Shown here: piece by piece, positions 25,517-35,376 of the stretch
Position numbering within the stretch: the first letter of the stretch is position 1
How the letters are laid out: each line of letters starts with the position of its first letter
Source of the DNA: Pelobates cultripes
Lineage: Eukaryota > Chordata > Amphibia > Anura > Pelobatidae
DNA length: 64,000 nt
Assembly (NCBI GenBank): GCA_933207985.1
Contig: OW240913.1
Location: 321,904,602-321,968,601 of the forward strand
Direction of reading: 5' to 3'
Translations under genes and position numbers: made by a program
Notes under the pieces: model-generated
Told to the model about the DNA's origin: nothing
The model's database searches: none
The model's input: the letters and a program-made list of their open reading frames with translations, nothing else

Positions 25517-25690
25517 CCAGAGGATGTCTTAAGCAGTCATCACCACTTGAACTAAGGAACTCTCCTTCCACTACCAATCTCCCGACTAGTGGGGACTCAT
25601 GTTACTAGAGGTTCGAAGTAGGTTAATTATTATTTTTTGATTGGAACCCTTATCTAGTATTTTTCTGTACCAAATCCAGCCCTCTTATTT
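25370..25690 (+). repeat. 161-bp tandem duplication in the L1 derivative
   Basis: Two head-to-tail copies offset by 161 bp. Each contains AAGGAACTCTCCTTCCACTA, then GGGACTCATGTTACT, GGTTCGAAGT, GGAACCCTTA and TATTTTTCTG. The copies differ at scattered positions, so the duplication is not recent. The sequence lies between ORF1 and the 3' tail. Confidence 0.85.
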
Positions 25691-25781
25691 TCTAGGCTGT
25701 TCTCTGAGATCCCGCATCTTCCCCCAGTCCTAGTATGGAACAGAACCAACATAAACCACAAAGAGCTTTGGGAGGTATATA

Positions 25782-25814
<33 letters not shown>

Positions 25815-26281
25815 GTCTACTATATGGCCTGTTGCCCTGAGCACACTAGGTGGTCCACGCTGCGTTACAGCAGGACAATAAGCTAATTTTCATAATATGA
25901 AGCCACCACAATGTTAATGTTGGAGTCTCCCTTAGAATGGTTAAATCCAGTTATACTCTTATTTTGTACTTACTGACCCAGAGTAACCCATGATCACATG
26001 CACCACAGAAAGTCCCAAATTCCCCTACCAAGAAACATCACTAGTACACAGCTAGACCTTTCATGGCCAAGGTTCGAGGAGATACACCCGAATCGATCCC
26101 TAGCAATATAAAATAATAAAACCCACAGCTACTGGGCTGTTATATTGAGATGCAATGTATGAATTAACACTAATGAATGTTTTGTCTGCAATCTTTATTG
26201 CTATATGTCTGTATGACAGCTCATGCTCAAGAGCTGAGCATAAATAAAGAATAAAAAATAATAATTAATTGTTACTGTGCT

Positions 26282-26502
26282 CGGAACTTAAAAAGGTATT
26301 AGTAGACATGCAAGCAGAGATGGTGACAAAGCAATGGGGAAGTTAGGACACTAGATGCATATAAAGATCAGAAAAGAAGAATAGACAATAGTTCTAGGCA
26401 TATAGATGATATTGGAATCTACATAATGTCTCAAGGTTCTCAAGACAAGATGCGTAGAGGGAGAAGAGTAGAAGACCAAGCACTAATAATTTTAAAATGT
26501 CA
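26282..26502. other. Short spacer between two mobile elements
   Basis: No feature recognised between the L1 derivative and the hAT element. Confidence 0.5.
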
Positions 26503-28273
26503 TTGGTGATCAGGGCCGGACTGCGAGAAAAATTCGGCCCAGGCATTTTTTTATCACAGCGGCCCACTAAGAAGGGGGCGGGGCAGAGAAGGTGTGTTTC
26601 GTCATCACCAATAACAAACAAGCCCCCTCTCAAAGTGAGTATGTTGGTTCAATGCTCTTCCAGGGCAGACCATGCGCAGAACTCTGCTAAAGAGCTCTAG
26701 CATGAGAAAAAAAGCCCTATATTTGTTCTGAACAGCGCGAGCAAATTTACTAACATGCTTGCACTGTGTTTCCTTGCAACTTGTCTCTGATGTCTCTATA
26801 AATGGATACCAGGATACAAAAGGGGCCAGGAAAGAGTATTGTGCATGTGTTTGGAGCCTGCTTGTGGGGTTGCGTGTGTGTAGAGTGAGCTGATTGTTGT
26901 GTGGTATTGTGCAATAAGGTTGGTTTTAGTCGTGTTGTGTTTTTGGTGTAGTGTAATGCATATGTGGCTAGGGGCTGTAGAGAATGTGTGTATAGGGGAT
27001 GTAGTAAGTGTGTCCATACAGGCTATAGTGTGTCTGTGTGTGTATATAGGTGATGGAGTGTTTGTTGGGGTTGTAGAGAGTGTGTGTTTAGGGGTGTAGT
27101 ATGTGTTTGTTTACAATGAATCTAGTGTGTTTATAAGGGATCCAGAGTGTGTATTTTAGGAATGTAGTGTGTGTGTGTGTAGGTGGTGCAGTGTGTGTGT
27201 ATACAGGAGTCTAGTGTGTGTTTGAAGGACCCAGAATGTGTAGGAGATCTAGTGAGTGTGTGTATATAAGGATTCAGAGTGTATAAAGGTATCTAGTGTG
27301 TGTATATGATCCAGAGTTGGGTAAGGGATTATAAATATGTTCGGAAGTATTGTGTGTGTGTGTTTGGTGCAGTGGGTGTCTGTGAGGGATCTAGTGTGTA
27401 TGTGAAGGGTGCAGTATGTGTGTGTGATGGATGCTGTGTTTGAGTGGTGCTGTGTGTGATGTGTAGGGGCTGTGTGTGATGTGTGTGTGGGGGCTGTGTG
27501 TGAGGGTGCTGTTTATGATGTGTGTGAGGGTGCTGTGTGAGAGTGCTGTGTGAGAGTGCTGTGTGTGATGTGTGTGAGAGAGCTATGTGTGAGAGTGTTG
27601 TGTGTGATGGGTGTGAGAGTGCTGTGTGTGATGGGTGTGAGAGTGCTGTGTGTAAGAGTGCTGTGTGTGATGGGTGTGAGAGTGCTGTGTGTGATGGGTG
27701 TTAGAGTGCCATGTGTGATGGTGTGAGAGCGCTGTGTGTGATGGGTGTGAGAGTGCTGTGTGTGATGGGTGTGAGAGCGCTATGTGTGATGGGTGTGAGA
27801 GCGCTGTTAGAAGGGATTGTGTGTGTGTGTGTGGGGGGGGGGGAAATAAAAATAAAATTAAGCAGTTATAATATCCCCCCCCTCCCTTCTTACCTAAAGC
27901 CTGGGAGGGGGGGAAGACCAGCAACTCTCAAACCATCCCTGGTGGTCCTAGTGGGTGAGTGAACTCTAGCCTGTGGGCTAGAGTTCACTCTCCTGAGATC
28001 CGGTCATTGCCATGCTGCAAGATAGAGCTCCGCCGGGTCCTCATCTCCCTCCCCAGCCCCATGTTTGTCCAAGTGGGCCGGTGAGGGAGATCTTTGATCT
28101 CCCTACCGGTCCGTCGTGGCAAACAGCGGGGCCGGCGCTCGGATAGTGCCGGCCCTGCATAGACCGGCAGGGGAGATCCTGGGACCTCCCCTGCCGGCCT
28201 CAGCCCATGGCCACCGCGGCCCACCGGGCATTTGACCGGTGTGCCCGATGGCCAGTCCGGGCCTGTTGGTGAG
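26503..28273. mobile_element. Non-autonomous hAT-type element filled with GT-rich repeats
   Basis: The left end CAGGGCCGGACTG (26511) and the reverse complement of the right end, CAGGCCCGGACTG (ending 28265), match at 12 of 13 bases. The flanks TTGGTGAT (26503-26510) and TTGGTGAG (28266-28273) form an 8-bp target duplication with one mismatch. CAG-type ends and 8-bp duplications are hAT hallmarks. The interior is not transposase: it is a long GT-rich array followed by a GC-rich segment with inverted words (GCCGGCGCTCGG, ATAGTGCCGGCCC). Frames inside it are not genes. Confidence 0.8.
26880..27840. repeat. GT-rich degenerate array with 20-26-bp units
   Basis: From 26880 the sequence is a loose TGTGTGTAG-type array. 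From about 27420 to 27810 it becomes a clearer minisatellite with units like GTGTGATGGGTGTGAGAGTG plus CT, repeated more than ten times with variation. It ends in (GT)n and a G-run at 27833-27843. Peptides read from it on either strand (VRALCVMG or HTHHTQHS repeats) are by-products. Confidence 0.85.
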
Positions 28274-28732
28274 TGAATGTAATGATGATTAAATTAGAGG
28301 TTAGGGAACAAAGATCAAATATATGGATAGGTTTTATGTGAGGAAATTAAGAGCTGCTTCACAAATCACTAAAAATTATAACACATCAAAAAGAAGCTGG
28401 TGGTCAACAACACCAAAAGCAACAATGATGTCCTAAAAAATAAGTAGAGAGAAGTAACCTTTGGATTTCTTGACTTGTAAAGGATTGGTAATGTCCTCTC
28501 TGTAGAAGTATAGGTCAAGAAGGTAAACATAGCAGAGAAATTGAATCATCCAACTTAAAACTATTCTCTGATGTTTAGAAGCAAAATAAAGAATGGAAAT
28601 GTATCAGTTATTGGATAGAATACAGAGACTGAAAGGAAGTGTTATACTTTAACTAAGACCAAACACATGAATCACATATATGCAGTGTTTGTAAGTGCCC
28701 TGCTTATTATTGATTGTATTGTACATTTTAAT
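28274..28732. other. Spacer
   Basis: No gene or bounded repeat recognised. Confidence 0.45.
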
Positions 28733-29199
28733 TTAAAGCGGCACTGTCATGCCGAACTTACCTTTTCTCAATCTCTTCCTCTTCTCCCCCTCTCTCAGGA
28801 TCTGTTCTTATTTTCTTCCTGTCTTCTTTAGTTTTCTTTAAAATCATAAGACAAAGTAGGGACTCTTTGCCTTATGGAGGATTCCTCCGCTTGACCAGCT
28901 CTGACCAGCGGAGGAGCAAAGTGTGCTTCATTTCCGCTGGTCAGAGCAATTGTCCCATGATCCTTACCTTTCCTCTGTGTTCCCACAATGCTTCCTGTCA
29001 CTTCACACGAAACTGCCGAATTGCGTTCTAACTGAATGAGAACAGTCTGTTCGTTTCTTTTAGAACGCAATTCGGCATTTTGTTCGGATCGCAATTTCAT
29101 TAGAATGAATAAAATTCCGATCCTATTCATTGCCGCAGCTGCATCTTGCAGCCGCTTAGTAGATAACTCCCTAATTCCCACGGTATCAGGGAGCTATCT

Positions 29200-29552
29200 A
29201 TTAAAAGGCTGAAAGACCTAAATTGGTCTTTCAGCCAACTTTACTAATACTGAGTAAAGGTTACTTATTATTAGTAAATAATATGCCCCTACTCGCTATA
29301 CCGCGAGTAGGGGCATGTCTGGTAAACAGTGAGCAGCCTGTCACTTTACACAGCGTGGGAAAATTCAAAAGAACTTTCCCACGCTGTGTAAAATGACACA
29401 GAGCACTGTGATTGGATGGATTTCAAGCCATCCAATCACAGTGCTCTGTGTCATTTTACACAGCGTGGGAAAATTCTTTTGAATTTTCCAACGCTGTGTA
29501 AAATAACAAAGAGCACTCTGATTGGCTTAAACCCACCAATCAGAGTGTTCTT
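29200..29552. repeat. Chain of seven hairpins
   Basis: Consecutive local palindromes: GGCTGAAAGACC/GGTCTTTCAGCC; TTTACTAATA/TATTAGTAAA; GCCCCTACTCGC/GCGAGTAGGGGC; TTTACACAGCGTGGGAAA with its complement; ACACAGAGCACTGTGATTGG with its complement; TTTACACAGCGTGGGAAAA again with its complement; and AGAGCACTCTGATTGG/CCAATCAGAGTG. Copy 2 (near 60450-60520) lacks most of this block, so the hairpins were gained or lost as modules. Confidence 0.85.
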
Positions 29553-29797
29553 GGCCTAATTGCAGGGCGGGGCAAGGCTTTATAAGCCTTGCTCCGCCCT
29601 GCGGAGCTCAATCTGCGCGGAGCCCTCCATGGGTGAAGATGGATTATTTTTTTGCGCTCAGGTTTTTTCTTTTTCGTCGGGTTTTATTTTTTGCGCTCAG
29701 GATTTTTATTTTGTTTTAAATTTGACGGTTATGATGGTTTTTTATTTGGCCTTTTTTGAGGCTGGAAAATTAAGATTTGAGACGTCGAATGGTAAGT
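29518..29797 (+). promoter_or_regulatory. Promoter-like module inside the TTAA transposon
   Basis: In order: inverted CCAAT boxes (ATTGG 29521-29525, CCAAT 29536-29540), a GC box GGGCGGGGC (29565-29573), TTTATAAG covering TATAA at 29581-29585, an ATG in a fair Kozak setting (CCTCCATGGG, ATG at 29629-29631), and a consensus splice donor GGTAAGT (GTAAGT 29792-29797). Copy 2 keeps the CCAAT, TATAA, ATG and GGTAAGT, but its reading frame shifts and stops early. Activity is untested, and a transposon-borne polymerase II promoter is inference. Confidence 0.35.
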
Positions 29798-29945
29798 TTA
29801 ATTTTATTTTACAGGTTAGTTATTTTATTCCCCCCTCACTATTTTTTAGGGTGAGGGGGTTAGGTAGGGACTTTTTATTTGGGTGGGGGGTGGGTGACTA
29901 GGGGCTTGGGAACCCCTAGTCACCTTGGGGGGGGTAAATGACTTA

Positions 29946-30530
29946 GGGCCCCCACCCGCCACCCAGGGGTGGGGGCCGGGGGGGAGGACAGTAGGTCCCC
30001 CTCTCATTATCTTTATGGCCCCCACCTGCCGCGCAGGGGTGGGGGCCGGGGGAGGGAGGACAGTAGGTCCTCCCCCCCTCATTATCTTTATGGCCCCCAC
30101 CTGCCGCGCAGGGGTGGGGGCCGGGGGTGGAGGACAGTAGGTCTCCCCCCTCATTATCTTTATGGCCCCCACCTGCCGCCCAGGGGTGGGGGCCGGGGGG
30201 GCAGTAGGTCCCCCCCCTCCATTATCATTATGACCCCCACCCACCGGGCAGGGGGGGCAGGACAGTAGGTCGCCCCCCTCATTATCTTTATGGCCCCCAC
30301 CTACTGCGCAGGGGTGGGGGCCGGGGGGGGAGGACAGTAGGTCCCCCCCATTATCTTTATGGCCCCCACCTGCTGTGCAGGGGTGGGGGCCGGGGGGGCA
30401 GTAGGTCCCCCCCCTCGTTATCATTATGGCCCCCACCCACTGTGCAGGGGTGGGGGCCAGGGGGGTGGGGGGGAGACAATAGGTCTCCCCCCTTATTTTA
30501 TTTTAGGGCCCCCACCCATTGTTTAGAGTG
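29946..30530. repeat. G-rich minisatellite, about 60-79-bp units, nine copies
   Basis: Units begin at about 29947, 30018, 30092, 30164, 30232, 30292, 30361, 30428 and 30507. Each has GGCCCCCACC, then CAGGGGTGGGGGCCGGGGG, CAGTAGGTC, a C-run and ATTATCTTTATGG. G-runs of three or more on one strand and C-runs on the other give strong G-quadruplex potential. The 196-codon minus frame (29846-30436) with Gly/Pro repeats is an artefact of this array. Confidence 0.95.
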
Positions 30531-31020
30531 AGGGGGGGACCTGGGGGGCTTATGAAGTGGTGGGGAGCACTGCTCCCTGCCGCTTCTATCTTTACATATT
30601 ACAAGGAGGAAGCTGCGTGCCGATAGCTCCCTCCTTGTAATAAACTGAACAAACAAACAAACACAGATACTCAGTGTTTGTGTGTTCGACTGATATTTCT
30701 ATTCACTCATTCGTCTGTCTGATGAATGAATGAATAGATGAAATTACTGTTCGCATGTCCAGGTGTTTCACTGGGCATGTGCGGGAATCTCACAGTCTGT
30801 CTAGTGTGGGCTGATGACGTGTCCCACAGGGACTTCATCTACCCACACAAAGATGGCGGCGCCCTGAATATAGATCGGGGCAGAAAATAAGGATTAAAAA
30901 ATAGGTAATGTGGGGTCTTAGGGGCATTTGGGGGTGACTAGGGTGTCAGTTAGATGTAGTGGAGGCCGGAGGGGGGTTAAAAAAACCAAAACAGGATTCG
31001 GCATGACAGTGCCGCTTTAA

Positions 31021-31357
31021 CATTTTTACTTTACATTCTAAATAATTACCCCTCTTATTTTGCATTAGCATGTTTTGCACACTTTCCCCTCTTTTCAAAA
31101 CCAAATTTCACATCTATTCTTTTTGTAATTGTCTTGCTAATAAGTAACCACGGTGTTCTGTGAATTCTCTTGACATTTATTTATGACGTTGGTGTGTTAC
31201 CATTGCTGATATGCTTCTAATATATATGTGGGGTTCTTTGGCTCTGGATCTCTATAGATGCTGCATGGGACAAGAGGGTATGTGTGTTTTATATTTAATT
31301 TATTTTTACATCAGACAGCTTATTCTCAAACCAGCCATTTAATAATAAAAAAAAATA
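31021..31357. other. Spacer
   Basis: No recognised feature. Confidence 0.4.
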
Positions 31358-31725
31358 ACTGTTATAGTGCTTTAAAGGCTACTAAGGAAGAGAGAATGCT
31401 TGCCCACAGGTGACAGTCAATAGGAGGGTGCTGGGCAGGGGGGCTGTTCTGTACCGCTCTTCCTTTCCTTTCACCACATAGTGTGGCTAGGCAAGATTGC
31501 ATTGAATACCTTGCAGTTTCTTAATTCCCCTCTTCTCTGTATACCAGGTGAAAAAAGTAAAGCTTATAGCAATGACTGACAGGGAGTCAAAATGGAGATG
31601 CCCATCTTCGGGATAGAGGTATGGATTTCTACATTTTATTGATTTTTTTCACATCTCACAAATACATATTATTTAAATATTGGATAAGTAAATATAATTT
31701 TAAAATTCCTGGGAAGTGACAGTTG
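31358..31725 (+). mobile_element. TTAA MITE family copy B (diverged)
   Basis: The block from AGCAATGACTGACAGGGAG (near 31569) to CTGGGAAGTGACAG (near 31725) aligns with 23545-23670 of copy A. The left part is different or heavily decayed, and no intact TTAA end was found. Boundaries approximate. Confidence 0.5.
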
Positions 31726-31894
31726 CTATTGTGAGAAAGTGACAAAGCTTCTAACAATATCTATTTAAAAAAATGTTTTTGTGTATATGATTGTTTCTGT
31801 CTTTAAATTGTTTAAAATTATCAATTCTTATTAATTGTAGATTGTGATTTTCCAGTATACATTACCTCCATTCTATGTTACATATTTAATTTCA

Positions 31895-31980
31895 AGTACC
31901 CAGGACATACTTGAAAACAAGAGAAATCTCAATGTATCCATCCTGGTAAAATATTTTATGAATAAATAAATAAATACATT
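31895..31980 (+). repeat. LINE-like 3' terminus
   Basis: AGAGAAATCTCAATGTATCC then ATCCTGGTAAAATATTTTAT followed by an (AAAT)n tail (to about 31977). Similar CTGGTTAAATA-type ends occur at 18620-18660. This resembles non-LTR retrotransposon tails common in frogs; the family is not assigned. Confidence 0.45.
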
Positions 31981-33125
31981 TATTTCAGTATATGTTAATT
32001 TTTAAAATACCCTCTTTAGAATAAAATAGGCATCTGAACAATTCATACTTAATACAAAATGAATGTCTATAAACCTATATACCTACCTATCCTGCATTGG
32101 GCCGGTTGTGGTTTTCTAACTGTCTTGATGCACTGCTATGCTTTATTACGATTGGTTTAGTTAAACAAAAGTTGGAATCTGTCTGTCAGTAAAAATAACA
32201 TGCATATCGGTTTTTTTTCTTTCCGCAGAAAAGGAGACAGTTATTAACTTGTCTCCAAAAACAACCGCTACTATTAAGTGAAGTATGTTATATAAATCTG
32301 AAATGTGGAAACTGAAAGAAGGGAAAAGTCTTGATACCCCCATGCTCTTTCAGATATTGAGCAGAAAAGCTTTGATAAATTTAAAAAAAAGTTTTTCGTA
32401 TACACAAACCATGTGAAAAAAAGTAAACCACACGGCTTTTCACTTGGCCGATGATGACTGACCTCCTTTCATTTGTTTCATTCATCTTTTACTCTCCTCC
32501 GTTATCTTGTGTGAGTGGAACCTGCTGTTAGGGATCTTTGTTTTTTTTCCACTATTGTCCAGGTGAGGTTTAACATACTGCAGATGTGACAGTGATATAA
32601 TCCATTACTCGAAAGGGTGATCTTGACTCAATAAGAAAACAAGGGAATGTGGGCTCAACTGACAGACTTTTAAGCATGCTAGAAGAACTGTGTTCAAGAT
32701 CTAGTTCTACTCATTGACTTAAAAGAAAATACAAATTATATGTTTGTGATTCCATGATTTAATTATTAAAGAGTCATATTGTTACTATTATGCTTTTTAT
32801 TTTTATATTTTATTTAAAGATACCTATATCATTTACAAATGAATAAAAGCTTTGCTAAATAGTGTTTTTCTGCCATTTTTAACACTTGCTACGTTTTATT
32901 TAATATATTTGTTTAACCACTTCACTATCTAAATAGAGCATAAATGTTTTTATTTTTAGGTAATTTTCATAATGAAATATAGTCTATAAAAACTCACCCT
33001 CATTTATAGTATAGCTATGCTTAACATGGATGGTGTTCTTTGCCAGAAGTCACAGTCATTGGTATCATGTACATACATTTGCTGAAAATGTCTGCTCACC
33101 GCATTGTAGGAAGTTTCAATGGGTC
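31981..33125. other. AT-rich spacer
   Basis: No gene seen. A somewhat complex patch at 32430-32660 lacks repeat ends and could be unique sequence. Confidence 0.4.
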
Positions 33126-33893
33126 CAGTGGCATACATATCGCGGTCGCAGGGGTCGCAGCCTGCCACCATCTTTTGTGTCCCTGGCCCGTACAGCACAC
33201 CGCCGGGGCCGCATGTTAAGGGGTCCATCAGGTGGCCCATGCTGTCAGGGCCACCCGATGGAGACGGATTGTCAGGGGGCCCGGTCAGCGCTGGGCGCTT
33301 TAACAGCGCTGACTGGGCCCCCTGTGATGATTTCAGACAGAGCTGGGAGGAAGTGACTGCACGTCACTCCTCCCAGCTATCTGACAGAGCCACGCGGGAG
33401 GAGGGAGGAGGGAATCAGAGTGGGAACTCTGACTCCCATCAGGCTGAGCCCACACTGGACCCCAGGGAAGTCACCCTCTTGCAAAAGGTAGGAAACAGGA
33501 GAGTGACTTAAACATTTTGTATGTGTCTGTGTGTCTGTCTGTATGTATGGGTCTGTATGTATGTGTGTGTGTGTGTGTGTCTCTGTATGTATGTGTCTGT
33601 GTGTGTCTCTGTATGTATGTGTCTGTATCATACAGACACATACATACAGAGACACACATACATACAGAGACACACACAGACACATACAGACACATACATA
33701 CAGACATACACACAGACAGACATGCATAGAGACACACATACATACAGACACACACATACAGACTGTATGTGTGTGACTCTGTATGTATCTGTTTGCGTGT
33801 CTGTGTGTCTGTGTGTGTATGTATGTGTCTGTGTGTGTATCTGTCGGGGGGTGTGTATGTGTGTGTCTGTATGTATGTGTCTGTCTGTGTGTA

Positions 33894-33932
<39 letters not shown>

Positions 33933-34110
33933 CTGTTGGGGGTGTATGTGTGTGTGTCTGTCTGTATGTATGTGTCTGTGTGTATGTATGTATGTATGTG
34001 TCTGTGTGTATGTGTGTGTCTGTATGAATGTATGTATGTGCATGTGTGTGTGCCTCTATGTATGTGCCTCTATGTAAGTCTGTGTCTGTATGTATGTGTC
34101 AGGGGGGGCA
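33126..34110. mobile_element. GC-rich repeat with hairpins and GT array, probably a hAT-like MITE
   Basis: Starts CAGTGGCATACATATCGCGG, a CAG-type end. It contains inverted pairs GGTGGCCC/GGGCCACC (near 33230-33260), CAGGGGGCCCGGTCAGCGCT/AGCGCTGACTGGGCCCCCTG (33274-33323) and GCTGGGAGGAAGTGA/TCACTCCTCCCAGC (33340-33378). It then becomes a GT/CA microsatellite. No matching right end was found, so it is truncated or its end is lost in the array. Confidence 0.5.
33517..34105. repeat. (TGTATGTGTCTG)-type microsatellite that flips strand
   Basis: TG/TGTATG-rich on the plus strand from 33517 to 33628, CA/CATACA-rich from 33630 to 33762, then TG-rich again to 34105. The switch points are short palindromes (CTGTATCATACAG at 33623-33635; CATACAGACTGTATG near 33755-33769). 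All long frames here (up to 190 codons) are simple-repeat artefacts. Confidence 0.9.
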
Positions 34111-35239
34111 CGAATTGTTTAAAAACATTTCAGACCCTGTGTGCCTAAAACCAAAATATTTGTTTTATAAAGGCTGAATAAATAAGTAAAAAATAAAAAT
34201 GGTGTACATTTACTTAATTAAAATTTTTTAATTTATAAAATTTCTGTGTTAGAATATATAATTATATGCTACATATACATCCCTTGCTTCAAATAAATGT
34301 GATGCAGATATTTTTTTAATCAAATTGCTCATTTATGAATTAGGTTAATTATTATTTTTTAAAATAACATGAATATTTATTTATTTATTTTATTAATTGT
34401 GCAAAATCGTTTTGGGTTTCAAAAGAGAACTTTTTTAAAGGCTCCTAAATAAAAAAATTTTTTCTTTGTAACATCTTTTTTATAATTATATTAAGTGGAC
34501 AATGACAATTTATAATATGATTTACACAGAACCAACAATTTCCACATTAGAGGCCTAAGAACAAAAATGTGTATTCCACTGTGTTGAGTGCTAGGACCCT
34601 GTGTTATTTGGCTAAAATAAAGTTATGAGACTGAGTTAATTCTTAAGTCAAGCCATTATCACATAAGAGCCTTATGTTGACAGTATGCACAAGTGAAAAG
34701 TAACTGGTAATGATTAAACATTAACAGGTCTATTCTAAGAGCTGTTAATTTGATATCATTATAAGAGAGCTGAGAATATGTTTTAAAATGAGTGAATAAC
34801 ATTGTAATTATTTCACTTGTGGACATTATGATGGTATTCTTAAGACTCACAATAAAATAAGTTTCCCATATTGTAAAACAACGCAGAGGAAGTTTGTCTA
34901 ATTAATACAAAAACTGATACATCAAAGGGCATTCACGCTAGTCCACATTTTAAAGAAGAAATGGCAAATTTTCAATTTTCTACATATTACGGGTCAACAA
35001 ACTTTATGTGTCTATGCAACGTTGTTCACAGATTACAATCAGTAATATGTATGTGTTCAAATAAACTCTCTATGTATTCAAAAAAATCTCTTTGTATGCC
35101 AGTGACAGCGGTCATTTTTATTACATGTTGAAAGGTCCTCCCCATTAAAGTGATCCACTATTTTGAAGGGAGTTAATTGGTTGAGACAGATGTAGAGAGA
35201 GATGTGAATGAGACTTCCTTCCTTTACTTGCCTATAGTA
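34111..35239. other. AT-rich spacer
   Basis: No gene or bounded repeat recognised. Confidence 0.45.
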
Positions 35240-35376
35240 ATCTAGTGCAGGGGTAGGCAATCTTCAGCACAACAGATGTGGACTACATTTCCCATGATTC
35301 TGTGTCATCAATACGTCTGTAACAGCATTATGGGAGATGTAGTCCACAACAAAAATTGCCTTATCATGATCTAGTC
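35240..35376. mobile_element. hAT MITE, 121 bp
   Basis: ATCTAGTG (35240-35247) and ATCTAGTC (35369-35376) form an 8-bp duplication with one mismatch. The element (35248-35368) starts CAGGGGTAGGCAAT and ends ATTGCCTTATCATG. Internal inverted arms are GTGGACTACATTTCCCAT and ATGGGAGATGTAGTCCAC. Half of a related copy lies at 57298-57382. Confidence 0.8.

Larger units (their letters stand above)
24216..26281 (+). mobile_element. L1-type non-LTR retrotransposon lacking ORF2, with 15-bp TSD
   Basis: A perfect 15-bp target duplication, AATTGTTACTGTGCT, lies at 24216-24230 and 26267-26281 and bounds 2036 bp. The element has about 130 bp of 5' leader, a decayed ORF1 (from 24360), a 161-bp internal tandem duplication, an (AT)n tract, and a 3' end with AATAAA at 26243-26248 followed by an A-rich tail. 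Only about 850 bp separate ORF1 from the tail, too little for an ORF2 with endonuclease and reverse transcriptase. It is therefore an ORF1-only derivative, comparable in layout to mammalian HAL1. Mobilisation in trans by a full L1 is inference. Confidence 0.85.
28733..31020. mobile_element. 2.3-kb TTAA-flanked non-autonomous transposon, copy 1
   Basis: TTAA copies at 28733-28736 and 31017-31020 bound a 2280-bp element with a perfect 20-bp terminal inverted repeat, AGCGGCACTGTCATGCCGAA. Inside, in order, are an arm with inverted CCTCCGCTTGACCAG/CTGACCAGCGGAGG words (28877-28915), a chain of hairpins (29200-29552), a CCAAT/GC-box/TATA-like module (29518-29631), a G-rich minisatellite (29946-30530) and a right arm. 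There is no transposase. Inverted and rearranged relatives lie at about 59602-60825 and 62690-63650. TTAA duplication suggests a piggyBac-type mobiliser (inference). Confidence 0.9.

Noticed and set aside
27583..27962. HTHHTQHS- or VRALCVMG-repeat frames
   Set aside because: Translations of the GT-rich array within the hAT element.
29846..30436. 196-codon minus-strand frame with Gly/Pro-rich repeats
   Set aside because: It lies wholly within the G-rich minisatellite. Unit length varies and is not a multiple of three, and the other copies do not preserve the frame.
33377..34148. Several long Cys/Val- or His/Thr-rich frames
   Set aside because: Direct translations of the GT/CA microsatellite.
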